Shown piece by piece: positions 8,710 to 18,390 of a DNA stretch of 64,000 nucleotides (position 1 is its first letter; every line of letters starts with the position of its first letter). The position numbers and the translations under genes are program-made. The notes beneath the pieces were generated by a model. It was not told where the DNA came from and did no database searches. It worked only from the letters and a program-made list of their open reading frames with translations. The DNA is from Pseudomonas rhizoryzae (GTDB lineage Bacteria; Pseudomonadota; Gammaproteobacteria; Pseudomonadales; Pseudomonadaceae), in the NCBI RefSeq assembly GCF_005250615.1, contig NZ_SULM01000009.1, positions 124,001 to 188,000 of the forward strand. Direction: 5' to 3'.

Positions 8710-9635
8710 GCGGCGAGCTCGACGGCGCCGCGCAGGGGCTGCCCCTGTTGCAGGCGCTGGAGGTTGTCGAGGAACAGCTGGACAGCCGCCGTCGGCGGCG
8801 TGGGTCCGGCGACGTGGGCGGTGAGCTGCAGATTGGGCGTCCGCCAGAACGGATGCTCGACTGGCAGCGGCTCCTCACGGAACACATCCAACACCGCCCC
8901 GGCCAGATGGCCGCTGTGGAGGGCGTCGATCAACGCGGCGTCCACCACGCTGGTGCCCCGTCCGGCATTGATGAACAAGGCGCCCGCGGGGAGCACCGCG
9001 AAGAAGTCCGCGTCATAGAGATCCCGGGTGCTGGCGCTGTCCGGCAGCAAATTGACCACGAAATCCGCCGCGGCGGCGGCTTCCCGCAAGGCCGCGAGCG
9101 GCACGACCCGGGCGAAGCCGGGCAGCGTCCGCACAGTGCGGGCGACGCCGGTGAGGGTCATTCCGAAGGGCGCCAACAGGCGGGCGATGTCCTGACCGAT
9201 GTCACCCGCCCCCACCAGCAGCAGCCGGCGTCCGGCCAGGGTGCCCGGGGCGCGGGTGTCCCAGCGGCGCTCGCGCTGGCTGAGCTGGCGAGCCGCGACC
9301 TGGCGTTCATGCTGCAACAGATAGGTCAGCACGTACTCGCCGATGCTTTGACCGAACAGGCCCACGGCGCGGCTGAAGCGGTAGTCGCACGGCAGGTCCG
9401 CGGCCAGCAGGGGGGCATAGCCGGCCCAGGTCGATTGCAGCCAGCGCGGCTTGACGCCCCGGCGCAGCAGCGCTGCGGCAAGGTCCGGCTGACCGAGCCA
9501 GTAGCAGGGCTCCGCCGCCAGGCGCTCGGCGTCGGCCTGGTCCGCCGGCACGTGCAGCTCCAGCCCGGGCGCCAGCACTCGCCAGGCGTCGAGATAGCCG
9601 TCCGGCTCCTTTTCCAGCAGCAACACCGCCGTCAT
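8694..9635 (-). CDS. D-isomer-specific 2-hydroxyacid dehydrogenase
   Basis: This 313-residue NAD(P)-dependent dehydrogenase belongs to the glyoxylate/hydroxypyruvate reductase-like branch. The Rossmann glycine motif is [14 protein letters not shown] (about residue 143). The catalytic Arg is in [10 protein letters not shown] (about 230), the Glu in DVFREEPLP and the His in LTAHVAGPT near the C-terminus. The ATG at 9635 overlaps the stop of the ycgL-like gene (ATGA), which indicates translational coupling. It lacks the N-terminal ACT or other regulatory domains of SerA. The substrate is not determined by the sequence. Confidence 0.87.
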   Translation of the reverse strand: MTAVLLLEKEPDGYLDAWRVLAPGLELHVPADQADAERLAAEPCYWLGQPDLAAALLRRGVKPRWLQSTWAGYAPLLAADLPCDYRFSRAVGLFGQSIGEYVLTYLLQHERQVAARQLSQRERRWDTRAPGTLAGRRLLLVGAGDIGQDIARLLAPFGMTLTGVARTVRTLPGFARVVPLAALREAAAAADFVVNLLPDSASTRDLYDADFFAVLPAGALFINAGRGTSVVDAALIDALHSGHLAGAVLDVFREEPLPVEHPFWRTPNLQLTAHVAGPTPPTAAVQLFLDNLQRLQQGQPLRGAVELAAQPRV

Positions 9636-9934
9636 AGCGGATCGTTGAGACGCAGCAGTTCTTCGGGCAGGTGCTCGATGTAGTCGTCGCGTTCCAACTC
9701 CGGCGGCGGCATCTGCAGGTGGTAGCCCTGCTTGTCGATGTTCTCGAGGACCTTGGCGACGTCTTCCCGCGCCAGCTTGCGCTCCGGGGTGAGCACGAAC
9801 TCGAAGGCCAGTGCCGGGGGGCCGAAGGCCGTGAGTAGGCCCTCGGGAACGCGGGTCAGGCCCTTGAGCTTGTCGACGTAGAGGTACATTTCCGGCTTGC
9901 GCGGGCTGCGGTAGATGGAGCAGAGCACTTTCAT
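9632..9934 (-). CDS. YcgL domain-containing protein
   Basis: This small 100-residue protein matches the YcgL/UPF0745 family. It begins [20 protein letters not shown] and carries a Tyr/Leu-rich tail ([13 protein letters not shown]). YcgL proteins are widespread in gammaproteobacteria and commonly lie next to rnd, as here: the start overlaps the rnd stop by four bases. The biochemical function is unknown; the linkage suggests an RNA-related role, but that is inference. Confidence 0.9.
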   Translation of the reverse strand: MKVLCSIYRSPRKPEMYLYVDKLKGLTRVPEGLLTAFGPPALAFEFVLTPERKLAREDVAKVLENIDKQGYHLQMPPPELERDDYIEHLPEELLRLNDPL

Positions 9935-11085
9935 GGGGCGTTTTCCAGGGGCGCAGGCGTGGTGCGCTGCGCCTGCAGGTGATCGAGAAGAGCCTGGCCG
10001 AAGCGCTCGCGACGCCAGCCGCGCAGGTTATCGGGCAAGCGGTAGTCGCCATCGGGCCAGCCGCTGCGCAGCAGGGCTTCGAGCACCTTCTTGCGCAGCA
10101 TCAGCTCCGGCGCCATGCCCAGCGCCTCGGCGTCGCGCTCGCCGATGGCGCGCAGGGCCTTGAGCAGCGGCGAGACCTCATGGGGCAAGGGCTCGCCCTG
10201 CAATTCCGGCCACTGCTCGGCAGGCGTGGCCTTACCCTCGGCGATCAGCGCCAGCAGGGTATCGCCGTCCTGGCGCACGGTGCGCGGGTGCATGTCGTCG
10301 ATACGGGCCAGGGCCTGCTTGTCATCGGGCTGGAAACGCGCCAGCGGCCACAGCGAGCGTTCGCGCAGCACATGGTTGCGCGGCTGGTCGCGCTCCCGGG
10401 CGGTGACTTCCCGCCAGTGGCAGAGCACCCGCAGCACGGCCAGTTGCTGGCGCGACAGCCGCCAGGCCAGCTTGACGTCACGGTAGGCCTCCCAGGGATC
10501 GCTGGTGCGGCGCAGATTGGCCACCAGCTCGGCACCGTCCTCCAGCAGCCAGGCGCGCCGGCGCTCGTCCAGACGCGCATCGAGCTGGCGATAGACCTCG
10601 GCCAGATGGGTCACGTCGGCGGCGGCATAGCGCTCCTGCAAGGGCGTCAGCGGACGTTGCAGCCAGTCGGAACGGGTCTCGTCCTTGGGCAGGTCGATCT
10701 GCAGCACCTCGGCCACCAGCCGCGAATAGCCCATGGAATGGGCCAGCCCAAGATAAGCCGCCGCCAACTGGGTGTCGTACAGCGGCTGCGGCAGGCTACC
10801 GGTCAAACGCAGCAACACTTCCAGGTCTTCACTGCAGGCATGCAGCACCTTCACCACCGCGGAGTCTTCCAACAAGGCGGCGAAGGACGACCAGTCATCG
10901 ATACACAGGGGGTCGACCAGATAGGCCTGCTCACCGTCACCGATCTGGATCAGGCCGGCCTTGGGATAGAAGGTGTCGACCCGCATGAATTCGGTGTCGA
11001 GCGCGATAAAGGGCAAGCTCTGGCAACGCTGGCAGAGAGCGGCCAACGCCGCGTCGTCGCGGATCCAATGAGGGGCAGAAGTCAA
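9931..11085 (-). CDS. rnd: Ribonuclease D
   Basis: This 3'-5' exoribonuclease matures tRNA 3' ends. The 384-residue protein has the DEDD exonuclease domain first: Exo [16 protein letters not shown] near residue 30, Exo [13 protein letters not shown], and Exo [16 protein letters not shown]. An HRDC domain follows (about residues 210-290). The TTG at 11085 is chosen because GGAG lies eight bases upstream and the protein then begins [11 protein letters not shown], as in other pseudomonads. A frame-open ATG at 11139 is possible but unsupported. It forms a coupled operon with the ycgL-like and dehydrogenase genes. Confidence 0.92.
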   Translation of the reverse strand: MTSAPHWIRDDAALAALCQRCQSLPFIALDTEFMRVDTFYPKAGLIQIGDGEQAYLVDPLCIDDWSSFAALLEDSAVVKVLHACSEDLEVLLRLTGSLPQPLYDTQLAAAYLGLAHSMGYSRLVAEVLQIDLPKDETRSDWLQRPLTPLQERYAAADVTHLAEVYRQLDARLDERRRAWLLEDGAELVANLRRTSDPWEAYRDVKLAWRLSRQQLAVLRVLCHWREVTARERDQPRNHVLRERSLWPLARFQPDDKQALARIDDMHPRTVRQDGDTLLALIAEGKATPAEQWPELQGEPLPHEVSPLLKALRAIGERDAEALGMAPELMLRKKVLEALLRSGWPDGDYRLPDNLRGWRRERFGQALLDHLQAQRTTPAPLENAP

Positions 11086-11370
11086 GGGCGCACTCCGAAC
11101 AGGTAGGCTGACAGTATAAGCCACCCGGACGCAGAGCATCGGCGCCCATTGCGACAGCGGTCGGCCGCTTCGGTGCGGGGCATTCAGCGGCTTTCCAGGC
11201 GGGTTCGTCGGATGAACGTTCCATGACTAGGCCGAACCAAACGTGACCGAATAGTTTTTTTTGTATTCGCCCGCTGGGCCTGCTAAAAGCTGAGTGTGCG
11301 CAGGTACTCACTCGGACATGGGGATCCGCGGAGGTAAGCGCTTCTCGCCTTTCAATGGAGCTGCAAGAGC

Positions 11371-12681
11371 ATGAAAACAATAAAACTGTCCCTACTTGCC
11401 TTAGCCGTCTCGAGCACTTCCGGCTATGCGCTGGCCAACGGTCTGGCCATCAACGAGCAAAGTATCAGCGGCATGGGTACCTCCTTCGCCGGGCGTTCTT
11501 CTTCCGCGCAGGATGCTTCCACCATCTATGGCAACCCCGCCGGCATGTCGCGCCTGGGTCGCGAGGTCTCCTTCGGCGGCGCCTATATCCACGCCAAGGT
11601 CGACATCAAGGACGCCAACGCCCGTTATGCCAATGGTCGACCGGTACCCGGCAGCAACGACGGCGACATGGTGCCGAACTCGGTGGTGCCCTTCGGCTAT
11701 TTCGTGACCCCGGTGGATGATCGCCTGCACTTCGGCCTGGGTGTCTACGTTCCCTATGCGCTGATCAGCAACTACGAGCACGCCTTCCAGGGCCGCTACC
11801 AGGGCCAGGCGAGCAAGGTGGAAGTCATCACCGTGCAGCCCACCGTCAGCTACAAGATCACCGACAAGGTTTCCATTGGCTTCGGTCCCACTATCAACCG
11901 GATCGAAGGCAAGCTGAACAGCAACCTGAGCGCCGGAGCCTTCGGTGGCGGCGATGCCCAGGTCAAGATCGACGGGGACGACACCGCCTACGGCTTTAAC
12001 GTCGGCGTCCTGGCGGACCTCACCGACGACCTCACCTTCGGCCTGACCTATCATTCCAAGGTCAGCTACGAACTCAAGGGCCATACCGAAGTCAGCGGCG
12101 CGGGCAGTGCCAACCCGACCTTCAATGCCATCCTCAATCGGCTCAATGGCAAGTACAACGGCAGCCTGGACCTGACCCTGCCGGAGAGCACCGACGCCTC
12201 CTTCACCTATCACCTGAACAACGCCTGGACGCTGTACGCCGGTGCCACCTGGACCCGTTGGAGCCGTCTGCAGTCCATCACGGTGGAAAACGAAGGTACT
12301 CCCACTCTGCCGGCTCCGATCGGCAACCGCCTGGGCGAGATCACCGAGGAGTTCAACTGGAAGGACACCTGGTCCTACGCCATCGGCGCCGCCTACCAGT
12401 TGAATCCGCAGTGGGTGTTGCGTGCCGGCATGGCCATCGACCCCTCCCCGGTGGACAACGCCGACCGCAACGTGCGCGTCCCAGTGGGCGATCGCAAGAC
12501 CTTCTCCCTGGGTGCTGGCTGGTCCCCGACCAAGGACGTGACCATCGACGTGGCCTATGCCTATCTGTGGGAAGACAACGTCAAGGTCAACCGCGCTCCC
12601 GATGCTCTGCGTGGCGGCTACAGCGCCAAGTACGACAACAGTGCCCATGGCCTGGGTGCCCAGCTGACCTATCGCTTCTAA
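11371..12681 (+). CDS. FadL/OmpP1-family outer-membrane transport protein
   Basis: This 436-residue outer-membrane beta-barrel of the FadL family takes up long-chain fatty acids or other hydrophobic compounds. A signal peptide (about residues 1-22, ending YALA) is followed by the N-terminal hatch sequence NGLAINEQSISGMGTSFAGR and the conserved IYGNPAGMS. The last residues end in an aromatic (TYRF), as expected for barrel assembly. The ATG at 11371 has GGAG at 11357-11360. The 285-base upstream gap has an AT-rich stretch near 11253 but no promoter I can assign with confidence. A strong hairpin follows the gene. Confidence 0.92.
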   Translation: MKTIKLSLLALAVSSTSGYALANGLAINEQSISGMGTSFAGRSSSAQDASTIYGNPAGMSRLGREVSFGGAYIHAKVDIKDANARYANGRPVPGSNDGDMVPNSVVPFGYFVTPVDDRLHFGLGVYVPYALISNYEHAFQGRYQGQASKVEVITVQPTVSYKITDKVSIGFGPTINRIEGKLNSNLSAGAFGGGDAQVKIDGDDTAYGFNVGVLADLTDDLTFGLTYHSKVSYELKGHTEVSGAGSANPTFNAILNRLNGKYNGSLDLTLPESTDASFTYHLNNAWTLYAGATWTRWSRLQSITVENEGTPTLPAPIGNRLGEITEEFNWKDTWSYAIGAAYQLNPQWVLRAGMAIDPSPVDNADRNVRVPVGDRKTFSLGAGWSPTKDVTIDVAYAYLWEDNVKVNRAPDALRGGYSAKYDNSAHGLGAQLTYRF

Positions 12682-12700
12682 GCACCAGGGTTCGCCGCTC

Positions 12701-12725
12701 GAAGCCGCCGCAAGGCGGCTTCTTG
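12701..12725 (+). terminator. Intrinsic terminator after fadL-like gene
   Basis: A 9-bp stem (GAAGCCGCC, loop GCAA, GGCGGCTTC) starts 20 bases after the stop codon and is followed by TTGCTTTG. It lies between two convergent genes and could also serve the dehydrogenase on the other strand. Confidence 0.7.
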
Positions 12726-12740
12726 CTTTGCGGCGGCGGC

Positions 12741-13760
12741 TCACTCCATCCGCACCACCACCTTGCCAAAGGCGCCGCGGGCCAGATGGTCCAGGGCGGC
12801 GGGCAGATCGGCCAGGCCGTATTCGGCGTCCACCTGCGGGGTGATACCGGTTCGATCAATCCAGCGTACCAAGTCCTCCAGCGCCCGCCGATTGCCCACC
12901 GCCACGCCCTGGATACGGGCGCGCTTGGCGAACAGCGTCGCGCAAGGTACCTGCAACTGGAAACCTTCCAGCACCCCGACCACGACAAGGGTCCCACCCG
13001 GCGCCAGGGTATCCAGGCTCAGGCCCAGATCGCCCCCCGCTAGCTCTATGACGAGGTCGACCCCGCGGCCACCGGTCGCCTGCCAGACCTGGGCGGGCCA
13101 ATCGAGCCGGCAGCGATCCACCACCTGCTGGACCCCCAGCGCCCGCGCCCTTTCGCGCTTCTCGGCGCTGGCGCTGGTCAACACCACCTGAGCGCCCAGG
13201 CTCAGGGCGAGCTGGGCAGCGAACAGCGCCACCCCACCACTGCCCTGTACCAGCACCCACTGGCCCGGTTGGAGCCTGCCGACCTCGACCAGGCTGTGCC
13301 AGGCGGTAAGCCCCGCACACACCAGGGTGCTGGCAGGGCCGTCGGCCAGGGTCTCAGGCGCCATGACGAGATTGTCCTCATGCAGTACTCGATACTGGCT
13401 GAGCACTCCGGGTAGGTCCGCGCCGCCGAAGGCGGCATCGGGCGTCGGGCCTGGCAGCGGCGCGTCGAGCCAATCACGCCAGAAGGTATTGATCACCCGC
13501 TGGCCCAGCCGGACCCGACTGACCGCCGGGCCAACTGCCACGACCTCGCCCACCAGATCCGAACCGGGCACGAAGGGAAAGCGCAAGGAGCTGCCCATGC
13601 CGTTGTCCAGCACCAGGCGGTCGCGATAGTTGAGCGACACGGCGGCGACCCGCACCAAGACCTCGTGCGGCGCGGGCTGGGGAACAGGGGCTTCGATCAA
13701 TTCCAGGTTGGTGGCGCCGTAGTCGCGCAATTGCCATTGTCGAGTGGAGGTGGGGAGCAT
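12741..13760 (-). CDS. NAD(P)-dependent alcohol dehydrogenase / quinone-oxidoreductase family (MDR)
   Basis: This medium-chain dehydrogenase/reductase of 339 residues has the GroES-like N-terminus (PHEVLVRVAAVSLNYRDRLVL, given in part; PFVPGSDLVGEVVAVG) and a Rossmann fold with VLVQGSGGVALFAAQLA (about residue 170). The usual catalytic zinc Cys-His pair and the four structural cysteines are not evident (LNYRD replaces the Cys segment), so it may be a zinc-independent quinone-reductase-like enzyme. The ATG at 13760 has GAGAA upstream; an ATG six bases earlier is an alternative. It is divergent from a LysR gene that probably controls it. Confidence 0.82.
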   Translation of the reverse strand: MLPTSTRQWQLRDYGATNLELIEAPVPQPAPHEVLVRVAAVSLNYRDRLVLDNGMGSSLRFPFVPGSDLVGEVVAVGPAVSRVRLGQRVINTFWRDWLDAPLPGPTPDAAFGGADLPGVLSQYRVLHEDNLVMAPETLADGPASTLVCAGLTAWHSLVEVGRLQPGQWVLVQGSGGVALFAAQLALSLGAQVVLTSASAEKRERARALGVQQVVDRCRLDWPAQVWQATGGRGVDLVIELAGGDLGLSLDTLAPGGTLVVVGVLEGFQLQVPCATLFAKRARIQGVAVGNRRALEDLVRWIDRTGITPQVDAEYGLADLPAALDHLARGAFGKVVVRME

Positions 13761-13822
13761 GGGCATTTCTCGGTGGAAGAAGTCCGCAGAGCTTATTGAA
13801 TAGCCTGACGCGCCAGTTGCGC

Positions 13823-13846
13823 GATAAATTCGCAGCATCGAATATC
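13823..13846. promoter_or_regulatory. Candidate LysR-type operator between the divergent genes
   Basis: The near-palindrome GATAAATTCG ... CGAATATC contains a perfect ATTCG-N6-CGAAT repeat and satisfies the T-N11-A pattern of LysR-family binding sites. It lies 17 bases before the LysR start and about 63 bases from the dehydrogenase start, a normal place for an operator controlling both. No binding data are implied. Confidence 0.45.
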
Positions 13847-13862
13847 CAAGCGCGACAATACG

Positions 13863-14798
13863 ATGCTCAGAGCGGATGCCGTCAGCGGGATCGCGGCCTT
13901 CGTCCAGGCCGTGCAGTCAGGCAATTTCAGTGTGGCGGCGCAACGGTTGCACCTGTCACGTTCGGCGGTCGGCAAGGCGGTGGCCCGCTTGGAGGAGCAA
14001 CTGGGCGTGCCGCTGTTCCAGCGCACCACGCGCAGCCAGCGACTTACCGCGGAAGGCGAACTCTTCTATCAGCGCTGCCTGCGCATCCTCGCCGAACTGG
14101 AGGGCGCCGAAGACGAACTCGCCCGCGGTCGCCAGAGCCCGCGGGGCCGGCTGCGGCTGAGCATGCCGGTGGTGCTGGGCCGCCGCTGCCTGGCGCCGAT
14201 CCTGCTGGAGCTGGCCGAGCGGTGGCCCGACCTGCAGTTCGAACTGTCCTTCAACGACCGCAAGGTGGACCTGCTGGAGGAAGGCATCGACCTGGCCATC
14301 CGCAGTGGTTCATTGGACGACACACCCGGCCTGCGCGCGCGCCCTCTGGGGGAACATCTCATGGTGGTCTGCGCGGCGCCGGCCTGGCTTGCTCGACATG
14401 GAACGCCGCGCACCCTGGACGACTTGGCGAGGCAGCCTGCCCTCCTCTATGGACGTGGCGTCCGGGAGGCGGGCTGGCTATTTCAGGATGCCCAGGGCTC
14501 CTTCCGCGAGATCAGTCCGCCAGCCCGCTTGCTGCTGGACGACCTCGACGCCATGCTGCTGGCGGCCTGTCGCGGACTCGGGGTGACGCGGCTGCCCAGT
14601 TGGCTAGTGGATACGGCTGTGCGCAATGGCGAGCTGGTGGCCCTGACCTTCGCCGAACGCGCCCAACCCATCATGATCCAGGCGGTCTGGCCCGACACCC
14701 GGCACCTGGCCTTCCGGGTACGCCTGGTGCTGGACGAATTGGTCGAACGCCTGCCACCGTTGCTCACCGGGACCTGGGCCGGCCAGCCCGAAGCCTAG
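13863..14798 (+). CDS. LysR-family transcriptional regulator
   Basis: This 311-residue regulator has an N-terminal winged helix-turn-helix (FVQAVQSGNFSVAAQRLHLS, then RSAVGKAVARLEEQLGVPLF, about residues 12-55) and a C-terminal periplasmic-binding-protein-like effector domain (about 90-295) with the usual LDLAIRSGSLDD-type segment. The divergent dehydrogenase gene is the probable target. Its stop codon shares the bases CTAG with the stop of the convergent EAL gene. Confidence 0.9.
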   Translation: MLRADAVSGIAAFVQAVQSGNFSVAAQRLHLSRSAVGKAVARLEEQLGVPLFQRTTRSQRLTAEGELFYQRCLRILAELEGAEDELARGRQSPRGRLRLSMPVVLGRRCLAPILLELAERWPDLQFELSFNDRKVDLLEEGIDLAIRSGSLDDTPGLRARPLGEHLMVVCAAPAWLARHGTPRTLDDLARQPALLYGRGVREAGWLFQDAQGSFREISPPARLLLDDLDAMLLAACRGLGVTRLPSWLVDTAVRNGELVALTFAERAQPIMIQAVWPDTRHLAFRVRLVLDELVERLPPLLTGTWAGQPEA

Positions 14799-16948
14799 GC
14801 TCTGAGCTGCCAAGCCCCCTGCTCCTGCTCGGCATACCAGCGCTGGAAGTCTTCCAACGCCAGGGCACCCGCCACCAGTTGCCCCTGGATCTGATCGCAA
14901 CCCAGCTCCGTGAGCACCTGCAGCGCCGCGGGCGTCTCCACGCCTTCGGCCACCACGCGCAGTCCACGCAAATGACCCAACTGGACCAGCAGCCGAATCA
15001 CCTCCTGATCGCGCGGCAGTTGGCAATGCTCGATGAATTGCTTGTCGATCTTCAGTTCGTCGATGGGGAAGCTGCTGAGGCAAGCCAACGAGGAATGCCC
15101 CGCACCGAAATCGTCGAGGGATAACTCGAAGCCCATGGCCTTGAGCTGGCGCAGGCAATCGAGCACCTGCACCGGATTGCTCATCGCCCGGGACTCGGTG
15201 ATCTCCAGACAGAAGTGGCATGCCAAGGCGCCGGTCTCGTCCAGCAGCCGACCGAGGCGCGCGATGAAGGCTGGATGCTCCAGGTCCAGTAGCGACAGAT
15301 TGACGTTGAGTTTGAGAGCGCCCAATTGGCCTTCGCGCTGCAAACGCATGCAGCGCTCCAGCACCCATAGGGTGATGTCGCAGATCTTGCGGCTCTGCTC
15401 GGCGAGCCCGACGAAGGCGTCCGGCCCCAGCAGACCCAGCTCCGGATGTTGCCAGCGCAGCAAGACTTCGGCACCCAGCACCCGGCCGTCCGGCAAGCCG
15501 ATCTTGGGCTGCAGATGCAGCCGCAACTGGTCGTGATCCACGGCGAGGTCCAGGGCGTCGAGCAAGGCGATGCCCTGCTGCCGCTGGCGCTCCTGGTCCG
15601 GGTCATGGAAGGCATAGGGCAGTTGCCGCCGCCGGGCGTCCTGCAGGGCGGTCTCGGCATGGGCCAGCAGGGCCTCGGCGCTGGCACCGTGTTCGGGATA
15701 GCAGGCGATGCCGAAGGTGATGTGTAACGAGAGCCGCTGGTTGCCGCTGACGAAGGGCTTTTCCACCAGGTTGCGCAGGGACGCCAGGGCAGCGTTGGCG
15801 GAGCCTTCGTCGAACCAGGGCAGCAGCAGGACGAAGGTGTCGGCGCCTACCCGCGCCACGCCGTTCTCGTCCGGCGCCGCGACGCGCAGGCGCCGTGCGA
15901 GGTGGCGCAGGATCTTGTCGCCGCCTTCCTGGCCGAGTAGTTCGTTGATGGTGCGGAAATTGGCGACGTCCAGCAGCAGCACGGCGAAGCGCCCGGCTGC
16001 CGCACGCTCGAGGCGCTGGCGGATCTCCATCACCAGCCGGACCTGATTAGGCAAGCGGGTAAGCATGTCGCGGAACGCCAGCTGACTGATGCGCCGCTCG
16101 CGCGCCGCCAAGGCCGCGCCCATCTGGTTCATGGCCCGCCCCAGGCGCCCCACCGGATCCAATCCCTCTTTGAGGCCGAGCTGATAGTCACCATCGGCGA
16201 TGCGCTCGGTGGCCTGGCCGAGCCGCCCGAGGTAGCGGTTGAGTGCGCCGGCCAGGATGCGACTGACCAGGGCGCCCAGCGAGAAGATCAAGGCGCCGAT
16301 GAGCAAGGAGTCCAGCAGTGCCGCTTGCTCTGCTGCCTCGATTCCTTCCATGAACATATCCGCCCCTATGACGACCACCTGCCCGTGCTGGCCCGGAATG
16401 GCCAGGAACAGCGAGCGGAAATTGCCGAAGCCATCCTGGTATTCGGCGAACCGTGGTCGATGATCAGCGAACACCGCGCCCAGCTCTGGCGGCGCCTGAT
16501 CGTAGTACTGGCGATAGTCGCCGAAATAGCCGACACGGATTTCCTGCTCGCTGGCCGAATCCATGATGAAACGTACAGCCGAGCCCTCTTCGACGAAGGC
16601 ATAGAGCGACGCCAAGCCGGCCTTCTGCGCGTAGCGATCAAGAATGACCAGGGTGCGCCGGTAGCGCTGCGGATCGGCTTGCGCGGGATCCTGCAACTGC
16701 GCGAGGTAGTCCTCGCCGAGGATTTCCGGCAGCGCCAGGGCGGCACTCATCAGCCGATAGTCGATGCTCTGGCTGCTGGCGCTGCGCGCCTGCCGATAGC
16801 TGTGCAGGGTGAACAGCGTGGTCCCCAGCGCATCGACCAGAATGAAGGCCAGCAGGAACTTGGCGAACAGGCTACGAGGTTTCAAGCGAAGACGGGGCTC
16901 GGCATTCATCTCCTGGGCCGAACCCGCGCGTTGGGACGCATCGGGCAT
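14795..16948 (-). CDS. Membrane sensor with degenerate GGDEF and intact EAL domain (c-di-GMP phosphodiesterase)
   Basis: This 717-residue protein has two membrane segments (about residues 28-50 and 220-240) flanking a periplasmic sensor region, then a HAMP linker, a GGDEF domain (about 290-445) and an EAL domain (about 465-705). The GGDEF active-site motif is replaced by RVGADTF, so cyclase activity is unlikely. The EAL domain keeps the key residues: GAEVLLRW (EVL form), NVNLS, EITES, LDDFGAGHSS, LKIDK and AEGVET. The expected activity is hydrolysis of cyclic di-GMP. The ATG at 16948 is chosen because AAGGAG precedes it by about six bases. Confidence 0.88.
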   Translation of the reverse strand: MPDASQRAGSAQEMNAEPRLRLKPRSLFAKFLLAFILVDALGTTLFTLHSYRQARSASSQSIDYRLMSAALALPEILGEDYLAQLQDPAQADPQRYRRTLVILDRYAQKAGLASLYAFVEEGSAVRFIMDSASEQEIRVGYFGDYRQYYDQAPPELGAVFADHRPRFAEYQDGFGNFRSLFLAIPGQHGQVVVIGADMFMEGIEAAEQAALLDSLLIGALIFSLGALVSRILAGALNRYLGRLGQATERIADGDYQLGLKEGLDPVGRLGRAMNQMGAALAARERRISQLAFRDMLTRLPNQVRLVMEIRQRLERAAAGRFAVLLLDVANFRTINELLGQEGGDKILRHLARRLRVAAPDENGVARVGADTFVLLLPWFDEGSANAALASLRNLVEKPFVSGNQRLSLHITFGIACYPEHGASAEALLAHAETALQDARRRQLPYAFHDPDQERQRQQGIALLDALDLAVDHDQLRLHLQPKIGLPDGRVLGAEVLLRWQHPELGLLGPDAFVGLAEQSRKICDITLWVLERCMRLQREGQLGALKLNVNLSLLDLEHPAFIARLGRLLDETGALACHFCLEITESRAMSNPVQVLDCLRQLKAMGFELSLDDFGAGHSSLACLSSFPIDELKIDKQFIEHCQLPRDQEVIRLLVQLGHLRGLRVVAEGVETPAALQVLTELGCDQIQGQLVAGALALEDFQRWYAEQEQGAWQLRA

Positions 16949-17107
16949 GGGAGCTCCTTGTCCAGCAGACGACGACTCCCTTGGATTCGCGCGCGCCGAG
17001 GTAACATCGCAACGGGGCGATTCCACAGCTGTTCTTAACGGTTTAACAAGAAGCGTTCAAGGACGAGGGTTACAAAACTGCAGCTACCTCACGCTTGTAG
17101 CCGATCT

Positions 17108-17839
17108 TCAGGGCCTGGACAGGGCCAAGGCGACCAGTACCGCCGTTTCGGTCAGCTCCAGCAGCGCCCCGGCGGTATCGCCAGTGGTCCCCCCCAGGCG
17201 GTGCCGCAGCGCCCGGCGAACCAAGAGCGCCACCGCAGCCGTCACCAGTAGAGCGGTAAAGCCCTGGGGTAGCAGCACCAGGAGCAGCGCGCCGATCAGC
17301 AGCACCCGCCCGAGTGACGTCCGGGGCAGGTGCCGGCTGAGAATGTCGCCCAGACCACCCGGCCGGACGTAGGGCGTGGTCAGCAGCAACCAGGGCAGCG
17401 CCAGGCGACCGGCCAGAGGGGCCAGCCACAGGCCGCTGTAAGCGTGCGGCAGGAGCACGACCAGAGCGCTCCATTTGAGCAGCAGGGTCAGCAGCAGCGC
17501 CAATACCCCCATGGGTCCGCAGGCCGGGTCCTTCATGATGGCCAGGGTGCGCTCGCGGTCGCCGTAGCCGCCCACCCAAGCATCGACGCTATCGGCCAGG
17601 CCGTCCAGGTGCAGGCCACCGGTGAGGATCACCCAGCCGGCGAGCACCAGGGCCGCCTGCAGATAGATACCACCGGACGCGCCCAACCAGGCGATCAGGC
17701 TCAGCAGACCGCCCAACAACAGCCCCACCGCCGGATACCAGAGCACGGAACGACCAACCGCTTCGGGTGGCGGCATACCGGGCAGGCGAATCGGCAAGCG
17801 GGTGAGGAACTGCACGGCGATCAGCAGCGGCAAGGGCAT
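17108..17839 (-). CDS. cobS: Adenosylcobinamide-GDP ribazoletransferase (cobalamin synthase)
   Basis: This 243-residue polytopic membrane enzyme joins adenosylcobinamide-GDP with alpha-ribazole (or its phosphate) in the last step of cobalamin assembly. Family motifs are VQFLTRLPI at the N-terminus, TGGLHLDGLADSVDAW (about residues 75-90; metal-binding Asp cluster) and GGYGDRERTLAIMKDP. It is the last gene of the ten-gene cobalamin operon. Its ATG overlaps the stop of the preceding phosphatase gene by one base (TGATG). Confidence 0.93.
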   Translation of the reverse strand: MPLPLLIAVQFLTRLPIRLPGMPPPEAVGRSVLWYPAVGLLLGGLLSLIAWLGASGGIYLQAALVLAGWVILTGGLHLDGLADSVDAWVGGYGDRERTLAIMKDPACGPMGVLALLLTLLLKWSALVVLLPHAYSGLWLAPLAGRLALPWLLLTTPYVRPGGLGDILSRHLPRTSLGRVLLIGALLLVLLPQGFTALLVTAAVALLVRRALRHRLGGTTGDTAGALLELTETAVLVALALSRP

Positions 17840-18390
17840 CAGGGGTGCTCCAGCGACAGCGGCTGCAAGGTCGCATAAGGCGCTTCGATCTGCAGCAGAT
17901 CCTTGGGTGCGAGGCCACGCTGGCGGGTCAACAGCAGCCGGATCACCCCGCCATGGGTGACGATCAGGCTGCGCTGCGCTTGCAGGCGCGGGCGCCAGCG
18001 CGCCACGGCTGCCTGCACCCGTTCCGCGAAGCGGGCCACGGGCTCGCCGCCGGGGGGTGTATAGGCATAGGGATCGGCCCAGAACAGCCCCAGGGCCTCG
18101 GCCTGATCCTGCATCAGGTCGGCGGCGCTACGACCCTCCCAGTCGCCGAAATCCAGTTCACGTAGATCCGGCTCCAACGCCAACTCGGCGCCCTGCTCCG
18201 CCGCCAGCCATTCGGCAAAGCGGGCGCAGCGTTGCTGGGGGGAACTCAGGATCAGCGTGAAGGCCGGCTGGGCGGCGACGGCCTCGCGCAACTGGGTCCA
18301 GCCCTGGGCCGACAGCGGCGGATCGAGGCGACCGCGAAAGCCTTCGGGCCCCTCGGTCACGCCGTGGCGCAGCAGCCAGCAGTCAGTCAT
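17839..18390 (-). CDS. Histidine phosphatase, alpha-ribazole phosphatase (CobC-like)
   Basis: This 183-residue protein of the histidine phosphatase superfamily has the N-terminal catalytic LLRHGVTEG motif (RHG at about residues 8-10), the middle SSPQQRC segment, and the second catalytic region IVTHGGVIR. In cobalamin pathways this enzyme dephosphorylates alpha-ribazole phosphate or adenosylcobalamin phosphate. The neighbours cobT and cobS make that role very likely. The symbol cobC is avoided here because in Pseudomonas it also names the decarboxylase upstream. Confidence 0.88.
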   Translation of the reverse strand: MTDCWLLRHGVTEGPEGFRGRLDPPLSAQGWTQLREAVAAQPAFTLILSSPQQRCARFAEWLAAEQGAELALEPDLRELDFGDWEGRSAADLMQDQAEALGLFWADPYAYTPPGGEPVARFAERVQAAVARWRPRLQAQRSLIVTHGGVIRLLLTRQRGLAPKDLLQIEAPYATLQPLSLEHP

